NCBI RefSeq assembly: GCF_010468615.1
Contig: NZ_WUEH01000011.1
Span: forward strand, 1-64,000
Length of the DNA: 64,000 bases
Source: Pseudodesulfovibrio sp. JC047
Lineage (GTDB): Bacteria > Desulfobacterota > Desulfovibrionia > Desulfovibrionales > Desulfovibrionaceae
Direction: 5' to 3'
Part shown: positions 48,136 to 57,906 of the stretch, in pieces
How the letters are laid out: every line of letters starts with the position of its first letter
Position numbering within the stretch: position 1 is the stretch's first letter
Notes under the pieces: generated by a model
Database searches by the model: none
Seen by the model: the letters and a program-made list of their open reading frames with translations, nothing else
What the model was told of the DNA's origin: nothing
Program-made: the position numbers and the translations under genes

Positions 48136-48489
48136 ATGAGAGTAAAGCGCGGAGTGGCCGCCAAGAGGCGTCACAAAAAATATCTGAAGATGGCCAAGGG
48201 CTATCGTGGAGCAGGCAGCCGCCTGTACCGTACCGCTCGTGAGCGTGTCGAAAAAGCTCTGAGCAACGCATACCGCGACCGTAAACGCAAGAAACGCGAA
48301 TTCCGCAAATTGTGGATCATTCGCATCAATGCCGCCGCCCGTCTCAACGGCCTGTCTTACAGCCGTTTGATGAATGGTCTCAAGCTGGCCGGCATCGAGC
48401 TGAACCGTAAGGTTCTGGCTGATATGGCAGTGCGCGATCCTGAAGTGTTCGCCAAAATCGCAGAGGCAGCAAAAGCCAAAGTGAGCTAA
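48136..48489 (+). CDS. rplT: 50S ribosomal protein L20
   Basis: A 117-residue L20, needed early in assembly of the large subunit. It has the basic N-terminal arm ([20 protein letters not shown]) and the globular end ([19 protein letters not shown]). GGAGG precedes the ATG. The 182-base gap after rpmI has no gene; it has GC-rich self-complementary pieces, and L20 is known in several bacteria to bind its own leader, so this gap is a candidate control site. Confidence 0.98.
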   Translation: MRVKRGVAAKRRHKKYLKMAKGYRGAGSRLYRTARERVEKALSNAYRDRKRKKREFRKLWIIRINAAARLNGLSYSRLMNGLKLAGIELNRKVLADMAVRDPEVFAKIAEAAKAKVS

Positions 48490-48492
48490 ATT

Positions 48493-49545
48493 GTGAGTAA
48501 TGATTTGAAGTCCTTCCTGGAAGGACTCGACAGCCTGGCCCAGGATTGCGAATCTCGCAAGGGCCAGGCTTGTTCGTTAAAGGAACTGGAGGAACTCCGC
48601 ATTGAGTTCCTGGGCCGCAAGGGCAAGCTCGCTCAAATCATGGGCCAGCTTGGCAAGCTTGACAATTCGGAAAAACCTCAAGCCGGGCAGAAGGCCAACA
48701 CGGTCAAACAAGCCATTACCGCTTTGTTTGATGCATGGGAAGCCGACCTTCATTCTGCTGAAGCCTCTGATGTGTTGTCGAAATTTGACCCCTCCATGCC
48801 GGGACGCAAGCCGTGGGCAGGATCACTGCATCCGGTGACACTGGTTATGGATGAAGTGTGTTCCGTCCTGACAGGATTGGGCTTTGAACATGCCGCCGGG
48901 CCGGAAGTCGAGAATGATTGGCACAATTTCGAGGCACTTAACATGCCTCCCGAGCATCCGGCTCGTGACATGCAGGACACCCTGTATGTTTCGGACAAAA
49001 TCGTGCTGCGCACGCATACCTCCGGGATGCAGATTCGCTCCATGCTCAAGCAGGAGCCGCCGGTGGCTGTGATCGCTCCGGGCAAGGTCTATCGTCGCGA
49101 TTCCGACCTCACCCACACACCGATGTTTCATCAGATCGAAGGATTGCTGGTTGACAAGAATGTGTCCATGGCGGATTTGCGTGGCACCTTGACTGTCTTT
49201 GTTCGACAGCTTTTCGGGTCACAGACCGATGTCCGTTTTCGTCCGAGCTTTTTCCCCTTTACCGAACCCTCTGCCGAGGTTGATATCTCGTGCGTCATGT
49301 GTGGTGGAAAAGGTGAAAAAGACGGCGCTCCCTGCCGGGTGTGCAAAGGCACCGGCTGGGTCGAGATTCTGGGCTGTGGCATGGTTGATCCCAATGTTTT
49401 CAAGTCTGTGGGCTATGATCCCGAGATATTTACCGGTTTCGCTTTTGGCGTGGGCATTGAGCGTATCGCCATGTTGAAATACGGTATCGGTGACCTGCGC
49501 ATGTTCTTTGAAAACGATGTCCGTTTTCTGGAACAATTCGCGTAG
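48493..49545 (+). CDS. pheS: Phenylalanyl-tRNA synthetase alpha subunit
   Basis: A 350-residue class II subunit with an N-terminal coiled coil (about 1-95) and the catalytic core: [78 protein letters not shown] and [14 protein letters not shown]. The [20 protein letters not shown] segment is a Cys-rich insert seen in many bacterial PheS. The start is GTG just three bases past rplT. It pairs with pheT to charge tRNA-Phe. A terminator and a repeat remnant separate the two genes. Confidence 0.97.
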   Translation: MSNDLKSFLEGLDSLAQDCESRKGQACSLKELEELRIEFLGRKGKLAQIMGQLGKLDNSEKPQAGQKANTVKQAITALFDAWEADLHSAEASDVLSKFDPSMPGRKPWAGSLHPVTLVMDEVCSVLTGLGFEHAAGPEVENDWHNFEALNMPPEHPARDMQDTLYVSDKIVLRTHTSGMQIRSMLKQEPPVAVIAPGKVYRRDSDLTHTPMFHQIEGLLVDKNVSMADLRGTLTVFVRQLFGSQTDVRFRPSFFPFTEPSAEVDISCVMCGGKGEKDGAPCRVCKGTGWVEILGCGMVDPNVFKSVGYDPEIFTGFAFGVGIERIAMLKYGIGDLRMFFENDVRFLEQFA

Positions 49546-49566
49546 ATATTTGGAGTGGCGACACGG

Positions 49567-49594
49567 GGCACAGGCCCTGTGCCGTCCTTTTTTG
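49567..49594 (+). terminator. Terminator between pheS and pheT
   Basis: GGCACAGG and CCTGTGCC pair perfectly around one base, followed by GTCCTTTTTT. It would lower pheT expression relative to pheS unless pheT has its own promoter in the next 160 bases, where I see no clear one. Confidence 0.75.
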
Positions 49595-49682
49595 ACATAC
49601 TGAATCCATGGATTCATTACGATAAACAGACCACTGTCCCAATCTGTTGCCAGTCTTCGCGAGCAATGGAGTGATGGGCTGA

Positions 49683-49755
49683 GGTCTGGGAGAAAGAGCG
49701 ATGACGTGCTGCTTGCGGTGCCTTTTTTCCTCTTTTCCCCAGCCGCCGGAGGCAT
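49683..49755 (+). repeat. Remnant of repeat module B forming the pheT ribosome site
   Basis: It starts GGTCTGGG and ends CCCCAGCCGCCGGAGGCAT (49737-49755), the latter identical to the right end of module B at 15070-15088. The inside is different and shorter, but the outer CTGGG/CCCAG pairing is kept. The GGAGG in the end sequence is six bases before the pheT ATG and serves as its Shine-Dalgarno site. Confidence 0.75.
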
Positions 49756-49758
49756 TCA

Positions 49759-52158
49759 ATGTTAGTCAGTCTTAATTGGTTGCGTGAGTTCGTCCCCTAT
49801 GAGGGCGACATTCAGGTTCTGGGTGACAAGCTCACCATGTTGGGCCTTGAACTGGAAGGGATCACTGATCCATTCGAGAATATCAAGGATATCGTGGTCG
49901 GGCATGTCGTGGAGTGTGAAAAGCACCCCGAGGCCGAGAAACTGTCGGTTTGCACTGTGGATGTCGGTGGTCCCGAGACACTGACCATCGTGTGCGGCGC
50001 GCCCAACGTCGGCAAGGGGCAGAAAGTCCCTGTTGCCACTGTCGGCACGGTGATGCCTGAGGGAATGAAAATCAAGAAAGCCAAGTTGCGGGGCATCAAG
50101 TCGTTTGGCATGATTTGTTCCGAGCGGGAACTTGGATTTTCCGACGACCATGATGGTATCTGGATGTTGGACGATTCCCTGACCGTGGGTGATCACTTGG
50201 TGGATGCGCTGAATTTGGAACGGGTTGTCTTTGATTTCGACATCACGCCGAACCGGGCCGATTGTTTGTCCATTCTCGGATTTGCCCGTGAAACCGCACT
50301 GGCTTTTGACCTGCCGTTGACCATGCCGGAGTTGAATTTGGTTGAGGCGGGAGGCAACGCCGCTGATGCCGTGAAAATTTTGATCGACGATCCCGCGTTG
50401 TGCCCGGCGTATCATGCCCGGATCATTCGTGGTGTCGAGACGCGCAAATCTCCGGACTGGATGCGGTTCAAGCTGCTCGCTTTGGGCCAGCGTCCCATTT
50501 CCAATATCGTTGACGTGACCAATTACATCATGTTGGAGCTGGGGCAGCCGCTGCACGCGTTTGATCTGGACACGATCGAAGACGCGACGATTCGCGTCGC
50601 TTCGGCAGAAGACGGGATGAAGTTCACCACGCTTGACGAGGTGGAACGGACCTTGACCGCAAATGACCTGTTGATCTGGGATGGCAAGAAGCCTGTTGCC
50701 CTGGCCGGTGTCATGGGCGGGATCAATTCCGAGATGCAACCGACTTCCACCAATGTTTTGTTGGAATCCGCTGTCTTCCGTCCCGGAACAGTTCGCAAGA
50801 CCGCTCGTCGTTTGGCATTGCCGTCTGATGCTTCCTACCGTTTTGAACGGGGTGTGGATCAGCAGTTGACCCGATTCTGTCAGGATCGTGCGGCACAGCT
50901 TATGGCCGAGACATCGGGCGGAGCCGTCATGTCCGGCGTTGCGACCAACGAGCCGACCCCGTGGACCGATCGCCAGCATGGCTATCGTCATGCACGGTGC
51001 ATGTCCCTGCTCGGGTTGGACCTTGAACCGGAATTTGCCAAGAAGGTTTTTGAAGGCGAAGGATGTGTGGTTGACGATTCCAATCCTGAAAACTGGACGG
51101 TTTCTTCGCCTTCCTGTCGTCTTGACCTTGAGCGTGAAGTTGACTTGTACGAGGAAGTGGGCCGTGTTTTTGGTCTGGATCAGATTCCCGCAGTACTGCC
51201 TCGTGTGGCAAAATCCCTTGAGACTGTTTCCGGTGGGACCGAGTATGCCTTTATCAAGACCATCAAGACGTGGGGTTCCGGCATTGGATTGAATGAAGCC
51301 GTGAACTACAGTTTTGTCGGGTCTGATGACCTGGATCGACTTAACCTGCCTGAAGAAGGCCGGGTATTTATCGCCAATCCGCTCAGTGAAGATCAGAATG
51401 TCATGCGGACCGATCTGGCTCCCGGGTTGTTGAACACATTGAAAAACAACTTGGCGCAGGGCAACAATCACATTCGTCTTTTTGAAGTGGCCAAAAAATT
51501 TGTGACTGACAGCGAATCCGAGACCGAGACGTCGGAACACACCCGTTTGGGCGTGTTGTTGTACGGCCCTCGTCATGCCAATGAATGGCCTTGGGGCGAT
51601 GCGAACGCAGATTATCTCGATATCAAGGGGCACATGGAGCATCTGGTGGTCAACCACTTGAAATTGGAAGCTCCACAGTTTTCTGTTGTCGAAAACCATG
51701 CCTATCTGGAACCGTGTGTGCAAGTGACGGTCAATGATTTGCCGATTGGCCTGATTGGTCGGGTCAAGGAAGATATCGCCGATTACTATCATGCCCGGAA
51801 GGAAGTCTGGCTGGCAGACTTTGATCTGGATGAACTGCGGGAGATGACGGAAGCTCAGGCGATTCAGTTTGTACCGCTGCCGGTTTTCCCGCCGAGTCGT
51901 CGTGATGTGACGGTTATCGGACCGATGTCGTTGGGTGCCGATGCTATTCAGTCGGTCATTGAAGACGCCGGTGTCAAACTCATGGAGTCGGTCGAACTGG
52001 TTGCTGAATATGTGCCGGATGGGCAGGAAGAGGAACGAAATTTGTCTTTCCGTCTGACATACCGTTCGCCGACCAAGACCTTGAAAGACAAGCAGGTGGA
52101 CAAAGAGCACAAGAAAGTGCTCGCTGCCTTGGAAAAGAGCTTGCCGATTCATTTCTAA
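49759..52158 (+). CDS. pheT: Phenylalanyl-tRNA synthetase beta subunit
   Basis: A 799-residue subunit of standard length. The order is an OB-type tRNA-binding domain (about 40-150, VVGHVVECEKHPEAEKLSVC), the B3/B4 editing domain (about 210-370), two B5 domains (about 400-475), the core-like domain with NPLSEDQNVMRTDLAPGLL, and the anticodon-binding FDX-ACB domain at the end (FPPSRRDVTVIG, LTYRSPTKTLKDKQVDKEH). It is paired with PheS in a heterotetramer. A long open frame on the opposite strand is a coding shadow. Confidence 0.98.
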   Translation: MLVSLNWLREFVPYEGDIQVLGDKLTMLGLELEGITDPFENIKDIVVGHVVECEKHPEAEKLSVCTVDVGGPETLTIVCGAPNVGKGQKVPVATVGTVMPEGMKIKKAKLRGIKSFGMICSERELGFSDDHDGIWMLDDSLTVGDHLVDALNLERVVFDFDITPNRADCLSILGFARETALAFDLPLTMPELNLVEAGGNAADAVKILIDDPALCPAYHARIIRGVETRKSPDWMRFKLLALGQRPISNIVDVTNYIMLELGQPLHAFDLDTIEDATIRVASAEDGMKFTTLDEVERTLTANDLLIWDGKKPVALAGVMGGINSEMQPTSTNVLLESAVFRPGTVRKTARRLALPSDASYRFERGVDQQLTRFCQDRAAQLMAETSGGAVMSGVATNEPTPWTDRQHGYRHARCMSLLGLDLEPEFAKKVFEGEGCVVDDSNPENWTVSSPSCRLDLEREVDLYEEVGRVFGLDQIPAVLPRVAKSLETVSGGTEYAFIKTIKTWGSGIGLNEAVNYSFVGSDDLDRLNLPEEGRVFIANPLSEDQNVMRTDLAPGLLNTLKNNLAQGNNHIRLFEVAKKFVTDSESETETSEHTRLGVLLYGPRHANEWPWGDANADYLDIKGHMEHLVVNHLKLEAPQFSVVENHAYLEPCVQVTVNDLPIGLIGRVKEDIADYYHARKEVWLADFDLDELREMTEAQAIQFVPLPVFPPSRRDVTVIGPMSLGADAIQSVIEDAGVKLMESVELVAEYVPDGQEEERNLSFRLTYRSPTKTLKDKQVDKEHKKVLAALEKSLPIHF

Positions 52159-52169
52159 TTGAAGATTCT

Positions 52170-52212
52170 CGTGAAAGCCCTGTTCCATCTGTGGAGCAGG
52201 GCTTTTTTTACA
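52170..52212 (+). terminator. Terminator after pheT
   Basis: AAAGCCCTG pairs with CAGGGCTTT with an inner TCC/GGA pairing, followed by seven Ts. It ends the translation operon. Confidence 0.9.
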
Positions 52213-52326
52213 TTCTTCGGACGATACGTGATGCTGAGCATGGATGGTGGGTGCCTTTTTGGGCCTATTTTACCCCATGTTTCTAAACGTATTGATGCGA
52301 GCGGGTGGATTTGGTAGAAAAAAAGG

Positions 52327-52635
52327 ATGGAAGACTTGCAGGATTTCAAACGATACAGAATTGGCGAAGCGGCCCGGGAACTTGGCGTCAAGACGTATGT
52401 GTTGCGATTCTGGGAAAGTGAGTTCGATGAAATCACCCCCATCAGGACCGAAAGCGGCCAACGTCTGTATACGGAAGAGAATTTAGATGTTATCAGGGAA
52501 ATCAAACGGTTGCTTTATGATGAAGGGCTGACGATCGATGGGGCCAAACGCAAAATGCACAGCCTTGAACAGAGTGACATCCTGACGGAAATTCGGGATG
52601 AGCTTCTTGCCATCAAAAGGATTCTGAACACATAG
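52327..52635 (+). CDS. MerR-type transcriptional regulator (short)
   Basis: A 102-residue protein with a MerR winged helix-turn-helix at residues 9-78 (YRIGEAARELGVKTYVLRFW, then TESGQRLYTEENLDVIREIKRLLYDEGLTI). The C-terminal part is only a short coiled coil, with no room for a metal or drug domain, so it may act as a structural or growth-related regulator. The WESEF variant of this family is often found just after pheT in deltaproteobacteria, which fits. The ATG follows an A-rich run (GAAAAAAAGG) with a poor ribosome site. Confidence 0.85.
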   Translation: MEDLQDFKRYRIGEAARELGVKTYVLRFWESEFDEITPIRTESGQRLYTEENLDVIREIKRLLYDEGLTIDGAKRKMHSLEQSDILTEIRDELLAIKRILNT

Positions 52636-52661
52636 GCGGCAACGATCAGACTGGAGGCCAA

Positions 52662-54803
52662 ATGAATAAGGCTTTGAAATACAGTGTATTTTCAATTGGT
52701 TTGTGTGTCGCTTTATTCCTGATGGCTGCGGTCGTTTTCATTTCAGTTGTCGATCCCAATGACTATAAGGACCGCATTTCGCGGATCGTGTTGGACGAAA
52801 CCGGGCGCACCCTGACCTTTGAGGGTGATCTCAATCTTTTGGTGTTCCCGAATCTTGGCATCCGAATGACGGATGTGAGTTTGAGCAACACAGCGGATTT
52901 CGGTCCTGAACCCATGATCCGGGTCGCCTCAGCCTCAGTGTCTGTCCGAATTGCGCCATTGCTGATGGGCAAGGTCAAATTCGGTCAATTGGTCTTGGAC
53001 GAGTTGGTGTTGAATATGGGGCGGGCCGCTGATGGGACAACCAATTGGGAAGACCTCGTGGGACGGCAGGTTCCGACTGAATCCAGTGACACGGAAGAGC
53101 CGTTTTCGCTCGAGGTGGCCGGGCTTTCCGTGACCAATGGCAGTCTGGTGTGGGATGATCGATATACCGACACGCAGTTTGTGGTGCGCGGGTTGGATGT
53201 TTCCACCGGAAAAATCGCGCAAGGGGCGGTGTTTCCCGTTGATGTTTCGTTGAAATTTGCGTGTTCGCGGCCAGATGCACAGGGAACAGTGAAGATTTCC
53301 GGAAAATCTTCCATCGATTTCGTCAATCGTGAATACGGTCATCTGGATATGGGCGTACAACTCAGTGCGAAGGGGAAGGCCTTGCCTGGTGGGACACTTG
53401 ACGCGCGGGCCGAGTTCAATTTTTTGGCTCTTGATTTCAATCGGGAGCGCGCTCAGGTCACTGGGTTGAAAATATCAGCGTATGGCGCAACGGTCCGCGT
53501 TGACGGGACATTCGAGGGCATAACGCAGGATATGACCGCTGCGTCTGGCGTTGTGAAGGTCGATCCATTTGATGTGAAAAAGACGCTGGCCGCTCTTGGG
53601 AAAAAGCTTTTCCCGATCGTGGACAAAATCGCTTTGACCGATGTGGGCGGGATGGTTGACTTTGCATTTGTTCCTGGGCGTATTGATATCAAAACCCTGA
53701 AAGCAACGGTTGATGGCACTCGAATTGTCGGCAACGCACGGATTGAACGTGGCGCAGTGTGGCCAACGTGTTTTATGCGATTGGATGTGGGCACGCTGGA
53801 TTTGGATAAATATATGCCTGTTCAGGATGAGACGAAGTCTGCAACTGTCGATCTCTCTTCGTCGGGTCATGATGCCGTGATGATTCGACCAGCCCTTCTT
53901 CGAAAGCTTGATGTGGATATCGAAGCCAAGGTCGCAAAGTTGAAGCTAGCCGGGGTTTATTTTGAATCTGTGATCGCACATTTGAAAGGTAAGGATGGCG
54001 TGGTCCGGCTTTCACCCGCTTCGGCCCAGACATATGGCGGGTCGATCACCTTGGATGGGACGGTTTCGGTTGTCGAAAAAACGCCCAGTGCGGCAGTGAC
54101 TGTTGCGGTCGATTCCGTGGATATCGGCGCACTCAGTCGGGATGCGGATGAAGGTTCTCAACTAGCCGGTATCGCGGATTTCAATGCGGACCTGACATGG
54201 CGTGGTGAGCGGGTCACGGATATGCGACGGACGGTGAATGGGACCGTTGGATTTTTTTTGAAGGACGGGGTGTTTCCCGGAGTGAATATGGTGAGAATGG
54301 CCCGTGAAACCCATGATCGGAAGTCGCAGGGAGGGCGGGTTGAAGCCGCTGCAACCGATTCGACCCGATTCGGGACAATCAAGGGGACGGGCGTCTTGAC
54401 CAATGGTGTCTTGGTCAATGAAGATCTCGAAGTCGTGGCTCCCGGACTGCGTGCGAATGGGCACGGTGCGGTTTCGCTGGTGACGCATGAAATTGATTAT
54501 ATCGTCAAGGCAAAGCTGGTCCCCCAGGCCACGGGGCAGGGCGGGAAAGGTTCGGATGACCTTTTCGGTGTTCTTGTCCCCATCCATGTCACTGGAACGG
54601 TGGAGAATCCGCACTATTGGGTGTCGGTGACGGAATACGTCAAGGCCTTGGGCGGAACAGTTATCGGTGTGGTGGGCAGTGTGCTTGGCGGGGTGACCAG
54701 TGCCATCAAAGAGGTCGGATCTGCCTTGGATGAAACATGTTGTGAAGATGAGTCCACTTCGGAAAAATCTCCGCGTAGGAAAAAATTCTTGGGTATTTTT
54801 TAG
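52662..54803 (+). CDS. AsmA-family protein
   Basis: A 713-residue protein with one N-terminal membrane helix (SIGLCVALFLMAAVVFISVV) and the AsmA start (DPNDYKDRISRIVLDETGRTLTFEGDL). The rest is long repeating beta structure, as in AsmA/TamB-like bridges that carry phospholipids to the outer membrane. The AsmA C-terminal domain is seen around DFNADLTWRGERV to FGTIKGTGVLTNGVLVNEDL. A Cys pair and a basic tail (CCEDESTSEKSPRRKKF) end the protein. GGAGG precedes the ATG. It converges with fliI with no terminator I can see in the 44 bases between. Confidence 0.9.
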   Translation: MNKALKYSVFSIGLCVALFLMAAVVFISVVDPNDYKDRISRIVLDETGRTLTFEGDLNLLVFPNLGIRMTDVSLSNTADFGPEPMIRVASASVSVRIAPLLMGKVKFGQLVLDELVLNMGRAADGTTNWEDLVGRQVPTESSDTEEPFSLEVAGLSVTNGSLVWDDRYTDTQFVVRGLDVSTGKIAQGAVFPVDVSLKFACSRPDAQGTVKISGKSSIDFVNREYGHLDMGVQLSAKGKALPGGTLDARAEFNFLALDFNRERAQVTGLKISAYGATVRVDGTFEGITQDMTAASGVVKVDPFDVKKTLAALGKKLFPIVDKIALTDVGGMVDFAFVPGRIDIKTLKATVDGTRIVGNARIERGAVWPTCFMRLDVGTLDLDKYMPVQDETKSATVDLSSSGHDAVMIRPALLRKLDVDIEAKVAKLKLAGVYFESVIAHLKGKDGVVRLSPASAQTYGGSITLDGTVSVVEKTPSAAVTVAVDSVDIGALSRDADEGSQLAGIADFNADLTWRGERVTDMRRTVNGTVGFFLKDGVFPGVNMVRMARETHDRKSQGGRVEAAATDSTRFGTIKGTGVLTNGVLVNEDLEVVAPGLRANGHGAVSLVTHEIDYIVKAKLVPQATGQGGKGSDDLFGVLVPIHVTGTVENPHYWVSVTEYVKALGGTVIGVVGSVLGGVTSAIKEVGSALDETCCEDESTSEKSPRRKKFLGIF

Positions 54804-54847
54804 GCTGCATCTGTGCGTGTGAGAAAAAGAGTCAATCTATCAGGCGA

Positions 54848-56158
54848 TTAGTGATTGGTTCCGACCAGTTCGTGCATTCCCTTAAATGCGCCGTTCAGCG
54901 TTTCTTTTTCTGTGGTCTGTTGCCGGAGGAACTGATTGATGGGACCGATCATGGCGATGGCGGTATCCACTTCCGGGTTGGCCCCTTTTTGATACGCTCC
55001 GATATTGACCATATCTTCCACTTTCTTGAAGGTCGCCATGTGCCGCAGCAGGGTGCGACCATCTGTTTGTACTTCTTTTGAGGTGATGTCGCTTCGCAGA
55101 CGACTGACAGATTTGAGGACGTCGATGGCCGGGTAATGGCCAAGATCGGCCAGTTCCCGGGTCAACACGATGTGCCCGTCAAGGATGGATCGTGTGGAGT
55201 CGGCAATGGGTTCGGTGAAGTCGTCACCGTCAACGAGCACGGTGTAGATGCCGGTAATTGACCCTTTTCGATTTTTACCGGCTCGTTCCAGAAGTTGCGG
55301 TAATTGAGCGAAAACACTGGGAGTATATCCACCTCGGGTCGGCGGTTCTCCAGCGGCCAGTCCCACCTCGCGGGCAGCCATGGCGAAACGGGTCACCGAG
55401 TCCATCATGAGGAGGACATCATTTCCCTGATCTCGAAAATATTCTGCCACGGCAGTGGCTGCGTAGGCCGCTCGCATTCGGATCAGCGGGCTTTTGTCCG
55501 AGGTCGCCACGATCAGCACACTTCGGGCCATGCCTTCGGGACCGAGGTCGCGTTCCATGAATTCCACGACTTCCCTACCACGTTCGCCCACCAGCGCGAT
55601 GACATTGATATCCGCCTTTGTGGACCGTGCCATCATGCCGAGTGTAGTGGATTTACCCACGCCGGACCCTGCCATGATGCCGACACGCTGGCCTTTGCCC
55701 AGTGTCAGCAAGGCGTTGACAGAGCGGATGCCGACATCCAGCGGTTCATTGATTCGAGGGCGTTCCAACGGGTTCGGTGGTTCGTTGTGCAACGGGGCGT
55801 ATGTTTCCGCATCGATAATTCCAAGGCCGTCCATGGGGGTGCCAAAAGCGTCAATGGCTCGTCCGAGCAACGCAGTACCCACAGGAATATGGGGTGGTGT
55901 GGCCGCGTTCTGGATCAGGGAACCGGGACCGATGCCCCGCATGTCCGAGTAGGGCATGAACAGGCAGGCTCCATCGCGAAATCCCACAACTTCCGCCGGG
56001 ATAGGCCGACTTTCGGGCGGGAGAAGATAACAGACCGACCCAAGGGGGGCCTTGATTCCGTGCCCCTCAGCGATGAGACCCACAACCTTGGTCACCTTGC
56101 CGAATGTTTGACAGGGGTCGAGTTTTTCGAGCAATCCGAATCTGGAATGATTGGTCAT
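54848..56158 (-). CDS. fliI: Flagellum-specific ATPase FliI
   Basis: A 436-residue ATPase that drives export of flagellar subunits through the type III apparatus. It resembles the F1 beta subunit: Walker A AGSGVGKST (about 165), VGERGREVVEFMERDLG, the MMDSVTRFAMAAREVGLA Walker B region and GGYTPSVFAQLPQLLERAG. It is the last gene seen of the flgB-to-fliI operon; fliJ does not follow, since asmA converges right after it. The start is three bases past the fliH stop. Confidence 0.97.
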   Translation of the reverse strand: MTNHSRFGLLEKLDPCQTFGKVTKVVGLIAEGHGIKAPLGSVCYLLPPESRPIPAEVVGFRDGACLFMPYSDMRGIGPGSLIQNAATPPHIPVGTALLGRAIDAFGTPMDGLGIIDAETYAPLHNEPPNPLERPRINEPLDVGIRSVNALLTLGKGQRVGIMAGSGVGKSTTLGMMARSTKADINVIALVGERGREVVEFMERDLGPEGMARSVLIVATSDKSPLIRMRAAYAATAVAEYFRDQGNDVLLMMDSVTRFAMAAREVGLAAGEPPTRGGYTPSVFAQLPQLLERAGKNRKGSITGIYTVLVDGDDFTEPIADSTRSILDGHIVLTRELADLGHYPAIDVLKSVSRLRSDITSKEVQTDGRTLLRHMATFKKVEDMVNIGAYQKGANPEVDTAIAMIGPINQFLRQQTTEKETLNGAFKGMHELVGTNH

Positions 56159-56161
56159 GAA

Positions 56162-56917
56162 TCAGCCTTCGGTGTCGTTGGCCGTGACCTGTTCGGCCAA
56201 TTGGGCGAAAAGGGGTTCAACATTGGCCCAACGAGTATCGATGGTGTTGTCCACCTTTCCATTGGCACCTTCGACGACAACTCCTCCTGACTGGATGGAC
56301 GGATCTCCTTTGGTGGTCCAATATTTCAGGGCTGGATTGCGGTCCTGAATGGTCTTGAGATATTCGTCCAACCCTTCGATATCATCAGGATGACACCTGA
56401 CAGTAATTTGACGCTGAGAGTCAATGCGTTCCAACGCCTCACCCATTAATGCTTCCAGTGAAGCCTGTCGCTTCTGGTCCAGTTCGATTTTGAGCGTTTT
56501 TTCGACCGTCAGCGAAATGAGCTTGACGATGTCTTGACGGCGGTCTTCGAAAATTGTGGTACCTTGTGCGCCGAGTTGCGCAAGCAGGGCTTCTCCCTGC
56601 GTCGAGATGGCCTCAATGTGTCGAGCTACATCTTCCTGAGCCTGGGCAAGACCTTCGGCATACCCTTCATGTCGGGATGTCGCCCGGAGGGCTTCGGCTT
56701 CCAACTCTGCAAGCATCTTGATTTTTTTGGCCTCTTCCATGGCCTTTTTCTTGACGCGCTGCATGTACTCGATGTTGGTCGCTTCATCCCAGAGCAATTG
56801 CCGTTTGCCTTCCAGCTCCTGAATCGTTACTTCATTCGGCCCGGGAGTATCAATGCCGACAAGGACCTTGCCGGTCAAATTTGGCCTGTTGTGATTGGCG
56901 TTATTAGATAAAGACAT
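56162..56917 (-). CDS. fliH: Flagellar assembly protein FliH
   Basis: A 251-residue regulator that binds FliI as a dimer and docks it to the export gate. A long central helix (KKAMEEAKKIKMLAELEAEA and on) and a C-terminal FliH domain (KLISLTVEKTLKIEL, VRCHPDDIEGLDEYL, GGVVVEGANGKVDNTI) are typical. I start at the ATG at 56917 with GAGGTGG upstream; a GTG three codons earlier is possible. Its start overlaps the end of fliG by 14 bases. Confidence 0.92.
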   Translation of the reverse strand: MSLSNNANHNRPNLTGKVLVGIDTPGPNEVTIQELEGKRQLLWDEATNIEYMQRVKKKAMEEAKKIKMLAELEAEALRATSRHEGYAEGLAQAQEDVARHIEAISTQGEALLAQLGAQGTTIFEDRRQDIVKLISLTVEKTLKIELDQKRQASLEALMGEALERIDSQRQITVRCHPDDIEGLDEYLKTIQDRNPALKYWTTKGDPSIQSGGVVVEGANGKVDNTIDTRWANVEPLFAQLAEQVTANDTEG

Positions 56918-57902
56918 CACTTCCACCTCGACTGATGGCTATTTTGCCCTCGTCCTCCAAACGGCGGACGGTTTTGACGATTGATTGCTGGGCTGCTTCG
57001 ACTTCAGACAGCTTCTTGGGCGGCATGATTTCCAAGTCTTCCTTGATCATTGCCGAAGCACGTTCCGACAGATTCTTGAAGAACTTGTCGCGGAGATCTT
57101 GAGAAGCTCCCTTGAGAGCGACGGTGAGATCCTCGTTGGAAACCTCTTTGAGCAGCTCGCGAATGGCGATGTCGTCGATGCCCTTGACGTCCTCGAAAAC
57201 GAACATGAGATTGCGAATATCTTCGGCCATCTGTGTGGATTCTTCTTCGATTTCCGAGAGCACTTCCTCTTCGGTGTTGCGGTCCACGGCATTGAGAATT
57301 TCTGCCACGGAATTGACACCACCGACTTTCTTGCCTTCTTTGCCGCCCATGGCGATCAACTGGCTTTGCAGCACTTTGTCCACTTCCATGAGCATTTCTT
57401 CGGCCACGGCTTCGAGTTTTGCCAGACGCATGAGCACTTCGGCTCGAACGCCTGCCGGGAGATTCTGGATCAATTCCGCAGCCTGATCCGGGTGGAGATG
57501 GCCGAGAATGAGGGCCAATGTCTGCGGATGCTCGTTGCGTAAGATCTGGGCCAGAATGCGCGGACTGACATTTTCCAATTCCTGGAACGGTGTGGGACCG
57601 GTATCCAGATCCAGAGAATCCATGATATATTTGGCAGTTTCCGCATCGAGTGATTTTGTCAGTAATCGTTTGACCTGCTCAGGACCACCCACCAGCAGTT
57701 CGGCGCCGTAGGCCAATGCCTCGTTGTATTCCTTGAGGACGTCGAGCACTTCTTCCTTGGGAACGGAATCGGTTTCGAGCATGGCTTTGGAAACGGCTGC
57801 TATCTCATTCCGTTCCATTCGTTTGAAGACTTCCGCCGTGAATTTCTCGCCAAGAGCGAGCAGCACGATGGCCGTTTTCTGTGGTCCTGAAAAATCTGCC
57901 AT
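56904..57902 (-). CDS. fliG: Flagellar motor switch protein FliG
   Basis: A 332-residue switch-ring protein that converts ion flow through the stator into rotation. All three domains are seen: the N-domain (GPQKTAIVLLALGEKFTAEV), the middle (EHPQTLALILGHLHPDQAAEL with the EHPQ motif) and the C-domain with the charged torque helix (SNEDLTVALKGASQDLRDKFFKNLSERA). Length is normal. It lies four bases after fliF. Confidence 0.97.
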   Translation of the reverse strand: MADFSGPQKTAIVLLALGEKFTAEVFKRMERNEIAAVSKAMLETDSVPKEEVLDVLKEYNEALAYGAELLVGGPEQVKRLLTKSLDAETAKYIMDSLDLDTGPTPFQELENVSPRILAQILRNEHPQTLALILGHLHPDQAAELIQNLPAGVRAEVLMRLAKLEAVAEEMLMEVDKVLQSQLIAMGGKEGKKVGGVNSVAEILNAVDRNTEEEVLSEIEEESTQMAEDIRNLMFVFEDVKGIDDIAIRELLKEVSNEDLTVALKGASQDLRDKFFKNLSERASAMIKEDLEIMPPKKLSEVEAAQQSIVKTVRRLEDEGKIAISRGGSDVFI

Positions 57903-57906
57903 GGGT

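Noticed and set aside
49762-52188. An 808-codon open frame on the minus strand opposite pheT
   Set aside because: It lies wholly inside pheT, matches no family I recognise and has a composition (many His, Gln, Arg) typical of an antisense shadow of a codon-biased gene.
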